Origin: CAISDA01 sp050258555
GTDB lineage: Bacteria > Bacteroidota > Ignavibacteria > UBA10030 > UBA8401
DNA: 17,039 bases
Reading direction: 5' to 3'
Assembly (NCBI GenBank): GCA_050258555.1
Contig: JBLMZA010000151.1
Location: 1 to 17,039, forward strand
The notes under the pieces were generated by a model. The model worked only from the letters and a program-made list of their open reading frames with translations, was not told where the DNA came from and searched no databases. Below are positions 1 through 5,172 of this stretch, in pieces (positions within the stretch are counted from its first letter, which is position 1; each line of letters starts with the position of its first letter). The position numbers and the translations under genes are program-made.

Positions 1-1566
1 GAGCTCGTCATTCGATGCCGCAAGCTGCTTCTGATAGATGATCTCCAGCCAGTTGATGTACCCCGCCGCGTTGCTGCTTGCGGCCGAATACGTCATGCGA
101 ACGGTGGAACGGTTGCCGCTCAGCGCCGGCACCACGGAAAACGATCCGCTGCTTTCACTCGCGTAATCGGTCGTCGCATCGGACAGATCCTGCGCCGACA
201 TGGCGTTGATGCCGGCGGTGCCCACGGTCACGCCCGATTCCTCTATTGTAAAGGAAGAGGGAGCGTCGGAGCGTCCGAAGAAATCGTATTTGTATGTGAC
301 CGGCGTATTCGGCGCATAGCCGTTGAGCATGTTGGTCACAACGCGCGTGAGGAATTTTTCGCTCATCGGCGCGCCCACCCACATCTGTCCCGACTGGTTG
401 AAATTGAATTTATCCTCGTCGAAGAATATTTTCCCGACGCTTCCGGTGACGACGCTGCCGGCCGATGCCGGCGCCTGCTGCATCGGCATCTCCTTCACCG
501 TGCCGGAGGATGCGATCTGCAGCAGATAGTAATTGCTCGCGGTGAAGGGATTGACCACATGGTTGAACTGCTTCGATACGCTATTATAGATCCATCCAGC
601 CGCGCCCTGCCCGTAAAAGAGCACATAATCGTCCGCGTCGAACTTCCCGTTCGAATTCGCATCGGAATAATAGACCGCACACTGCGCAAGATCGACATCC
701 GTGATCGCATGGATGTCGGTGCTCATGGGCAATCCGTTGCTGCCGTAGACTTTGATGTCGCGTATCGAAGCGAGCGACGCGGGATCGACTCCCTGCGCGC
801 GCAAATACGCCGCATCGATCTTCACCATGCCGTCTTCGGCGACCTCGAGCTTGAACCACTGCCCCGTCGCGCGCACGCTGTTGATGAGAGACTTTTTGGA
901 GAGGCTGCCGGCACCCTGGTCCGATGCGGGATACCACGCCTGCGCCTCGCGGTAATTGAGCAGCTGCTGCGCCCACGTCCGGTCGCCCGATGCGCGGGCG
1001 GAGGAGGCTGAACGCGGACCGTATGTGAGACGCACCACCATGCGCGTGCATTTTTTAAGCGACCGCGTCGAAGGCTGATACTGCACGGGATAGAGCTTCA
1101 GATATCCGACCGACCAGCCATGCACCGATGCAATGCTTCCAATGGATGCCGCCTGCTGAGGATAAAAATCGTTCATGCCGGTAAAGGCCGCGCGATACGA
1201 AAAGCCCGACGGATTGCCGTCGCTCGGCGCCGAAACCGACGGCACCGGCGCCTGATTGAATCCGCCGATCGATTCATAATCGGCGCTGACAATTTCGACC
1301 GATGATCCTTCTCTTCCCGGAAGAGCCAGGGGCACGCTCAAAAACCGCGTATCGGGCATGCCCGCCTTCGACTGATCCGACACGCCGCCTCTGAATGTGA
1401 GAAGCTCGTAGCGCGCGCTTCCCGAGCCGATCACCTGCACGGTGTCGTAGCGGGGCGTGAACTCGAGCGTAATCGACCGGTCGTTCGACTCGATCACGCG
1501 CATGTCACCCGTGCGTCCGTATGCGGCTGCGGCGAAGACTGCAAGGAGGAGAAGTATTCTGTTCAT
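1..1566 (-). CDS. porU: PorU-like type IX secretion protein, N-terminal part
   Basis: Open to the left edge, this frame holds 522 codons without a stop, so the C-terminus is missing. It starts with a signal peptide (residues 1-17, hydrophobic LLLLAVFAAAA core), so the product is exported. Residues ~20-190 resemble a C25 (gingipain-family) propeptide: mostly beta, with a 'lyPVqYqPstrsl...mvVRLtYg' segment. Residues ~232-290 carry the PorU-type 'GqWFKLEVaedGmvKIdaayLraqGv...IrdIkVYGsnGlPm' module. At ~302-325 comes 'YYSDANsNGKFDaDDYvLFYGqG', an acidic calcium-site-like loop typical of PorU proteins. The catalytic C25 domain would lie beyond the window. PorU is the cell-surface sortase that removes C-terminal signals from type IX cargo and attaches cargo to anionic LPS. 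No clear Shine-Dalgarno precedes the ATG at 1566; a terminator-like hairpin sits 12 nt upstream instead. It could alternatively be another C25-family secreted protein, as catalytic residues are not visible. Confidence 0.75.
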   Translation of the reverse strand, partial: MNRILLLLAVFAAAAYGRTGDMRVIESNDRSITLEFTPRYDTVQVIGSGSARYELLTFRGGVSDQSKAGMPDTRFLSVPLALPGREGSSVEIVSADYESIGGFNQAPVPSVSAPSDGNPSGFSYRAAFTGMNDFYPQQAASIGSIASVHGWSVGYLKLYPVQYQPSTRSLKKCTRMVVRLTYGPRSASSARASGDRTWAQQLLNYREAQAWYPASDQGAGSLSKKSLINSVRATGQWFKLEVAEDGMVKIDAAYLRAQGVDPASLASIRDIKVYGSNGLPMSTDIHAITDVDLAQCAVYYSDANSNGKFDADDYVLFYGQGAAGWIYNSVSKQFNHVVNPFTASNYYLLQIASSGTVKEMPMQQAPASAGSVVTGSVGKIFFDEDKFNFNQSGQMWVGAPMSEKFLTRVVTNMLNGYAPNTPVTYKYDFFGRSDAPSSFTIEESGVTVGTAGINAMSAQDLSDATTDYASESSGSFSVVPALSGNRSTVRMTYSAASSNAAGYINWLEIIYQKQLAASNDEL

Positions 1567-1577
1567 AATGGGATGGC

Positions 1578-1622
1578 AAAAAAAAACCGAACGTAAGGGC
1601 TTCACCCCCTATAACGTCCGGT
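1578..1622 (-). terminator. Intrinsic terminator hairpin inside the porU leader
   Basis: Read on the minus strand, ACCGGACGT (1622-1614) pairs with ACGTTCGGT (1594-1586) over nine positions including one G-U. An inner AGGG/CCCT stem (1610-1607 with 1599-1596) closes a 7-nt loop, and a run of nine U ends at 1578. The run stops 11 nt before the porU ATG. No minus-strand gene lies between this hairpin and the porU promoter, so it can only act on the porU leader transcript itself. On the plus strand it lacks a U-tract. Confidence 0.65.
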
Positions 1623-1745
1623 ATAAAAGAATAAGCATGCGCATACGAAACGTTAAAGGTGTTTTAAGCCGGTAAAAAACTCTGTGCGTTGAAGAACCCT
1701 TTAACAAAAAGCGATATGCGCCGCTCCTATATTTTTTTTAATGTC
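1578..1745 (-). promoter_or_regulatory. Structured 5' leader of porU, candidate attenuator or riboswitch
   Basis: On the minus strand the leader can form three competing structures. P2 pairs GTTAAAGG (1705-1698) with CCTTTAAC (1659-1652), a perfect 8-bp stem enclosing a small GTTTT/AAAAC hairpin (1680-1661). The downstream strand of P2, CCTTTAACGT (1659-1650), can instead pair with ACGTTATAGG (1617-1608) at 9 of 10 positions. That second partner is part of the 5' side of the terminator hairpin. The terminator itself is described separately. P2 formation would free the terminator; the alternative pairing would block it. No known riboswitch consensus was recognised. The arrangement is seen directly; the switching function is inference. 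Confidence 0.5.
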
Positions 1746-1751
1746 TCAGTA

Positions 1752-1780
1752 AATATAGAAAACCTTCCAACAGTTGTCAA
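1752..1780 (-). promoter_or_regulatory. Sigma-70 type promoter for the porU leader
   Basis: On the minus strand, TTGACA (1780-1775) is separated by exactly 17 nt from TATATT (1757-1752). The predicted start is near 1745, giving a leader of about 180 nt before the porU ATG at 1566. It lies back to back with the plus-strand promoter at 1805-1833, leaving 24 bp between the two -35 boxes. Confidence 0.7.
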
Positions 1781-1804
1781 GAGACGGCGGAAAGAAAATT
1801 TTAT

Positions 1805-1833
1805 TTGACTCTTACCTGCCATTTCGCTATCAT
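1805..1833 (+). promoter_or_regulatory. Sigma-70 type promoter for the zinc-ribbon gene and rpsU
   Basis: TTGACT (1805-1810) and TATCAT (1828-1833) are 17 nt apart. Transcription would begin near 1840, giving a leader of about 105 nt. That leader holds a possible GGACG/CGTCC hairpin (1863-1867 with 1881-1885). No other promoter is obvious before rpsU, so the two genes probably share this one. Confidence 0.65.
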
Positions 1834-1944
1834 TAATTATAAAGAAGAGCAGGCAGATGAACGGACGGCGCCACAAGAGTCGTCCCTCCCGTCCCGCCTG
1901 ATGAGATCACAATCTTTCTGTACGCTTTAAGCAGGGAGTTCTGT

Positions 1945-2310
1945 ATGAGTAAAGCCAAATATGTGACACAGCATTGTGTTTCGTGCAACCGTGAAGCGAA
2001 GATGGAAATCCGCGCGGTTGACGGTTCTGAACACCAGGTATGGTACCGCTGCACGCGCTGCCACCACAGCATGCTCGTCGACCGCTCGGTGCAGCCGAGT
2101 GATCCGGCCCCCAAACCCACACGCGAAACATGCATCGCATACACTCCCACCAGCATTTATGAAGTCGGCGCCTCCATCTACCACTCAGACTGGGATGACA
2201 TGGGCATGGTGACCTCAAAAGAACGCACATCGAACGGCGGCAATGCCATCTGGGTTTCATTCGAGAAGAATGGAACGCGCCGCCTGATCGAGAACTTACA
2301 AGAAGACTAA
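1945..2310 (+). CDS. Small zinc-ribbon protein with a CarD/Tudor-like C-terminus
   Basis: This 121-residue cytoplasmic protein has no signal peptide. Residues 11-39 form a zinc ribbon: C11-x2-C14 and C36-x2-C39. After a Pro-rich linker (~50-62), residues ~66-117 read 'YTPTSiYeVGasIYHsdWdDmGmVtsKErtsNGgnaIWVSFEkNGtrrLIEN'-like, given here in outline. That pattern of 'VG..I.H..w...G.V.......I.V.F...G...LIE' recalls the small beta-barrel of CarD or of the UvrD/PcrA C-terminus, which contact RNA polymerase. A Shine-Dalgarno-like AGGGAG lies about 9 nt before the ATG. It is followed after 48 nt by rpsU and likely co-transcribed with it. I do not recognise a named family. A nucleic-acid or RNA-polymerase binding role is inferred from the fold pattern only. 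Confidence 0.75.
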   Translation: MSKAKYVTQHCVSCNREAKMEIRAVDGSEHQVWYRCTRCHHSMLVDRSVQPSDPAPKPTRETCIAYTPTSIYEVGASIYHSDWDDMGMVTSKERTSNGGNAIWVSFEKNGTRRLIENLQED

Positions 2311-2343
2311 CATCCCCTGCCCGGCAGAGTCCGGCAGTGCCCG

Positions 2344-2352
2344 AGGAGGTGA
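2344..2352 (+). promoter_or_regulatory. Extended Shine-Dalgarno sequence of rpsU
   Basis: AGGAGGTGA is a nine-base perfect complement to the usual 3' end of 16S rRNA, 6 nt before the TTG start. It is the strongest ribosome-binding site in the window; many other genes here (porU, fur, feoA, sufT) have none. A small hairpin, CTGCC/GGCAG extended by GG/CC (2317-2337), stands just upstream. Confidence 0.75.
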
Positions 2353-2358
2353 CAATTT

Positions 2359-2556
2359 TTGGTCGGTATCAACGTCAACGACAACGAATCCATTGACCGC
2401 GCATTGAAGCGCTTCAAGAAGAAGTACGAACGCTCCGGCGTCTTGAAGGAATTCAAGAAACGCGCGTATTTCACGAAGCCTTCGGTCAAGAAGCGGATGA
2501 AGAAAATCAAAGCCATCCGCCGTGCGCATCACAACAAGATGGAAGAAGGCATGTAA
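2359..2556 (+). CDS. rpsU: 30S ribosomal protein bS21
   Basis: The 65-residue basic protein begins 'MVGINVNDNESIDRALKRFKKK' in outline, the standard opening of bS21. It continues with the conserved '..SGVLkEFKKRayFtKPSvKkR.K' block and ends in a Lys/Arg/His-rich helix. bS21 sits near the platform and the anti-Shine-Dalgarno sequence of the 30S subunit and takes part in initiation. The start is TTG; no ATG or GTG is available at the conserved N-terminus, and the extended Shine-Dalgarno at 2344-2352 fits this start. The gene ends 29 nt before a bidirectional terminator. Identity is secure from length and motif. Confidence 0.95.
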   Translation: MVGINVNDNESIDRALKRFKKKYERSGVLKEFKKRAYFTKPSVKKRMKKIKAIRRAHHNKMEEGM

Positions 2557-2585
2557 GCTCCTCTCCCCTCGGGAAGATGGAAAAC

Positions 2586-2619
2586 AAAAAAGCCCCGTTC
2601 GCAGGAACGGGGCTTTTTT
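2586..2619. terminator. Bidirectional intrinsic terminator
   Basis: A perfect 15-bp inverted repeat (2586-2600 and 2605-2619) has core GCCCCGTTC/GAACGGGGC and a GCAG loop. It is flanked by A6 on one side and a run of eight T on the other, so it works on both strands. It ends rpsU from the left and the anti-sigma gene, whose stop codon is at 2627-2629, from the right. Confidence 0.95.
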
Positions 2620-2626
2620 TTATTTG

Positions 2627-4009
2627 TTACAGCTCCAGACCCGGCTTCCGCTTCTCCTGCCGCTGCTGCTGTCTGAGCCGCTGCTCTTCCAGCTGCTGCT
2701 GCCGTTCCTGCTGCGCTCCGATCACGGCGTCCAGATCGATGCGCTTCTCGCGGTTCATCATGCGCCAGTCGCCGGGCATGAGCTTCTGCGTCCGCTGCGC
2801 TTTCGTGGACGTGCGGGGTCTCGGCTGCACAAGCTCCTCGTCCATGCGCTGCCCGGGCATGAAGCCTCCGTTTTCCTCGAACTGAATCGTGAGCACGTCC
2901 TCGCCTCCGAAGACGCGGAGCGGCGTGCGCTCCTGCAGCATCTTCTGTTCGAAGCGGAGACGCCGCTCGGCAAACTGCTGCACCATTTCCTGCACGGCTT
3001 TCAGCTTCGGCATCTCGCGCCTGACGAGCTCGGCATGCTCCATGAGGCGCTCGACATCGCCGGGCATGTCGGCAAACGAGACAGAGTCTCCGGCGATCAC
3101 GACATACCGGTTCGTATGCGGAATGGCGGCCATGCGCCGGAAGATCTTTTCGGGAGGAGCCGGAGGCAGATCGTTTTTGACGACCGTATAGGGCGCATCG
3201 TGATCGGCGAGCATCTGTCTGAAATGCACGCGCTGCGCCGGCTCGAGGCATTCGGCGATCGTCGAGACCATCATGCGGTTGAGCCGGGCGATATCGGCAT
3301 GGATCGCGATTTCATCCTTCTCTCCCACAAGCACCGCATTCTGAATCTTCGCCTTGCCGTAATTGAGTATCGAATCGACGATCTGATGCTGCGCGGGCGT
3401 CGCATCGATCGCCGCATAAAACTCGGGCAGCGTCATCGTCGGCTTCGGCGCCTTCCGCCCGATCTCCACTTTGTAGCTTCCGCCTTCGCCCTTGGCCACC
3501 TGCAGCGTGTTGGCGGAATCAAGCGGGAGATTCCCGTTGAGCGCGAACTGCAGCACCTTCTCCTTGTCGACCGATGCAAACAGCGGCATGATCGCTCCCT
3601 TCATCAGCCCGCTTTCATACACCTGCGCAACCTGGCTCTTCTTCTCCTGATAATAGGAGCGGAAGGTGTCTCCTTCCCTGATCACCAGCACGACGGCCAG
3701 TGCGGCGGCGCCGGCGGTGACGAGTCCCGCGGACCAGTAGCGCCGGGTCCATCGTTTGAGCGCACCCGCTTTCTCCGCACGGCGTTCCTCAAGCGCGCCC
3801 GAGAGCTGCAGCCAGAACCACGCATTCTCCGGCACCGAAGGCGAGGCTTTCAGCCCCTTTTGTATCGTGCGGAGCATCGACAGTTCGCGCGCGGCTTCGG
3901 GATGCGTTGCGATGTATCCCTCGAGCTGCCGCGCTTCTGCATCGTCCAGCATGCCGTCGACATACAGGGACAATTTTTCGCTCACTATTTTAGATGATAG
4001 TTCTTTCAT
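2627..4009 (-). CDS. Membrane anti-sigma factor with CpxP/Spy-like periplasmic region
   Basis: About 460 residues from ATG 4009; an in-frame TTG at 4033 would add eight. Residues 1-55 are helical and acidic ('LSLYVDGMLDDAEARqLEgyiathPEa'), the usual shape of an ECF anti-sigma domain. They lack the HxxxCxxC zinc motif. One membrane segment spans ~91-110. The outer part carries two LTxxQ-like motifs, ATPAQ (203-207) and LEPAQ (255-259), about 50 residues apart and set in helices, as in the CpxP/Spy/ZraP fold. The tail (~430-460) is very rich in Gln, Arg and Glu and probably helical. The gene lies 18-42 nt behind the ECF sigma gene and must be co-transcribed with it. By family logic it holds the sigma factor at the membrane until an envelope signal is sensed. 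The anti-sigma role rests on context and topology; the Spy-like reading is an inference from short motifs. Confidence 0.75.
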   Translation of the reverse strand: MKELSSKIVSEKLSLYVDGMLDDAEARQLEGYIATHPEAARELSMLRTIQKGLKASPSVPENAWFWLQLSGALEERRAEKAGALKRWTRRYWSAGLVTAGAAALAVVLVIREGDTFRSYYQEKKSQVAQVYESGLMKGAIMPLFASVDKEKVLQFALNGNLPLDSANTLQVAKGEGGSYKVEIGRKAPKPTMTLPEFYAAIDATPAQHQIVDSILNYGKAKIQNAVLVGEKDEIAIHADIARLNRMMVSTIAECLEPAQRVHFRQMLADHDAPYTVVKNDLPPAPPEKIFRRMAAIPHTNRYVVIAGDSVSFADMPGDVERLMEHAELVRREMPKLKAVQEMVQQFAERRLRFEQKMLQERTPLRVFGGEDVLTIQFEENGGFMPGQRMDEELVQPRPRTSTKAQRTQKLMPGDWRMMNREKRIDLDAVIGAQQERQQQLEEQRLRQQQRQEKRKPGLEL

Positions 4010-4051
4010 GGGTTTCAGCGTCACATCGATCAAGTGGTAGAAATCTCTGCG

Positions 4052-4654
4052 TTATTCAGCCTCCAGTAAGGGCGTTAGGATTCCGCGCAGCATGGCGCGC
4101 GCGCGGCTCAGGCGTGATTTGACGGTGCCGACTTCGCAGTCGAGCGCCTCTGCAATTTCTTCGTAGGAAAGTCCTTCGATGTCCTTCAGGATCACCGGCA
4201 GGCGGAATTTTTCGGGAAGCTTGTCGAGCGCGGCCGACACCATGTCGGCGACGCCCATGTCGGTCGGGGCCGGCGTCTGCAGCGCGGGATGGTGTTCGCG
4301 CTGCTCGGTCATGAGGTCGAGCGAGAAGAAGCGCTTCACCTTGCGTTTGCGCATTTCATCGCGGGCCTTGTTGACCGTGATCCTGTAGAGCCAGGTGTAG
4401 AACGACGATTCGAACCGGAAGTTCGGAAGCGCCTCGTACGCCTTGATGAATACCTCCTGCGCCATATCATCGACGATTTCAGGATCGCGGAAGATGGAAA
4501 AAACGACGTTGCGCACACGATCCTTATGGCGATCCACAAGCACCCGATAGGCACTCCTGTCGCCGCCTTGAAACATCGTGATCAACGCTTCGTCGCTTCG
4601 TGATTCCAGAGGAAGTGTCTCCTCGGATATGTGAAATATTGCGGGAGATTTCAT
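4052..4654 (-). CDS. ECF (RpoE-like) RNA polymerase sigma factor
   Basis: The 200-residue protein has both ECF domains. Region 2 spans ~33-104, with DDMAQEVFIKAY at 62-73 and the -10 recognition helix 'FYTWLYRITVNKARDEMRKRK' in outline at 85-105. Region 4 spans ~142-192, with 'LPekfRLPViLkdieGLSYeEIAeaLdceVGTVKSRLsRAR', the helix-turn-helix that reads the -35 box. The ATG at 4654 lacks a clear Shine-Dalgarno. It is the first gene of a two-gene operon with the membrane anti-sigma protein downstream. A sigma-E-like promoter immediately upstream (4677-4706) suggests that the factor drives its own expression. The regulon is unknown. Envelope stress is the likely theme, given the periplasmic part of its partner. 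Confidence 0.93.
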   Translation of the reverse strand: MKSPAIFHISEETLPLESRSDEALITMFQGGDRSAYRVLVDRHKDRVRNVVFSIFRDPEIVDDMAQEVFIKAYEALPNFRFESSFYTWLYRITVNKARDEMRKRKVKRFFSLDLMTEQREHHPALQTPAPTDMGVADMVSAALDKLPEKFRLPVILKDIEGLSYEEIAEALDCEVGTVKSRLSRARAMLRGILTPLLEAE

Positions 4655-4663
4655 GAGTCTCTT

Positions 4664-4720
4664 GGTTCTTTGTGTATTAAGACGCAGGGAGCGTCAAAAA
4701 GTTCCCACGCACAAAGAACC
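4664..4720. repeat. Nested inverted repeats enclosing the ECF promoter
   Basis: GGTTCTTTGTG (4664-4674) and CACAAAGAACC (4710-4720) form a perfect 11-bp inverted repeat with a 35-bp centre. The centre contains the whole -35/-10 pair of the ECF promoter. A second inverted repeat, GACGC/GCGTC (4681-4685 and 4691-4695, spacer AGGGA), lies between the -35 and -10. It may be an operator or cruciform element; the function is unknown. Confidence 0.6.
4677..4706 (-). promoter_or_regulatory. ECF (sigma-E-like) autoregulatory promoter
   Basis: On the minus strand GGGAACTT (4706-4699) is followed after 15 nt by GTCTTAA (4683-4677). This matches the GGAACTT-N15-GTC form recognised by RpoE/SigW-type ECF factors. 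The predicted start lies ~20 nt before the sigma ATG (4654). I found no second copy of this pair upstream of the other genes checked in the window. Confidence 0.7.
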
Positions 4721-4721
4721 G

Positions 4722-4763
4722 AAAAAAAAAGACCGGCAGAGCGCTGAGGCCGGGCCGGTCTTT
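4722..4763 (-). terminator. Intrinsic terminator of the Hc1-like gene
   Basis: Read on the minus strand, AAAGACCGGC (4763-4754) pairs with GCCGGTCTTT (4737-4728), followed by a U-rich run to 4722. It lies 35 nt beyond the stop codon of the Hc1-like gene and insulates it from the ECF promoter downstream. Confidence 0.9.
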
Positions 4764-4798
4764 CCGTTTGGACAATAAGCAAAATTCGTGCGAAACGC

Positions 4799-5035
4799 TT
4801 ATTCCTGCGTTTCGGGAGCGGCCGCGGCTTCTCCTCCGGCGTTTTCTCCGCCTTCCTCATCGCCCACGCCTTTGATCTGCTGCACTTCCTTGCGGATATC
4901 CTGGGCTTTTTTCTTGAGTTCGTTCATATGCTTGCGAACGCGGGTGCCGGCCGATTTGTTGCCTTTTTCGTAAAATTTCACGAAATCCTTTTCAAAACTC
5001 TGCACAAGTTCGATGATCTCACTGTATCTGCTCAT
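4799..5035 (-). CDS. Hc1-type histone-like nucleoid protein
   Basis: The 78-residue product starts 'MSRYSEIIELVQSFEKDFVK' in outline and continues 'FYEKGNKSAGTRVRKHMNEL', then 'KKKAQDIRKEVQQIK'. The 'KGNksAGTRVRK..neLKkkAQdIRkEv' block is the hallmark of the Hc1/histone H1-like family, small DNA-binding proteins that compact the nucleoid. Residues ~57-78 form a Gly/Glu/Ala-rich acidic tail, unlike the basic Lys/Ala tails of chlamydial Hc1. ATG 5035 is chosen over the upstream in-frame ATG at 5161 because an AAGGAGA box lies just ahead and the family match begins there. A strong terminator follows. Expression is probably monocistronic, since 137 bp separate it from the CPBP gene upstream. Confidence 0.85.
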   Translation of the reverse strand: MSRYSEIIELVQSFEKDFVKFYEKGNKSAGTRVRKHMNELKKKAQDIRKEVQQIKGVGDEEGGENAGGEAAAAPETQE

Positions 5036-5172
5036 CTCGGTCTCCTTCTTCTGGTTTGAAAAAAAGTGAACTTGATTTCCGAAGCATGAACCATAACATC
5101 GTTCATCTCGTGAAGCGATCAACCCATTACAATATGTTTCAAAATCGCCTATTTTCGCCAAAAAGTCAAGTA

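Noticed and set aside
559..1011. Plus-strand frames opposite porU (for example 559-1011)
   Set aside because: The minus-strand frame is unbroken for 522 codons with signal peptide and family motifs; the plus frames show none.
2522..3997. A 491-codon plus-strand frame opposite the anti-sigma gene
   Set aside because: Its product is low-complexity (His/Arg/Leu-rich) without a domain, while the opposite strand encodes a coherent membrane protein and ends at a matched terminator. It is a codon-bias shadow.
4799..5161. A longer 120-residue start for the Hc1-like protein
   Set aside because: The added 42 residues have no family similarity, and the Shine-Dalgarno AAGGAGA precedes the inner ATG at 5035.
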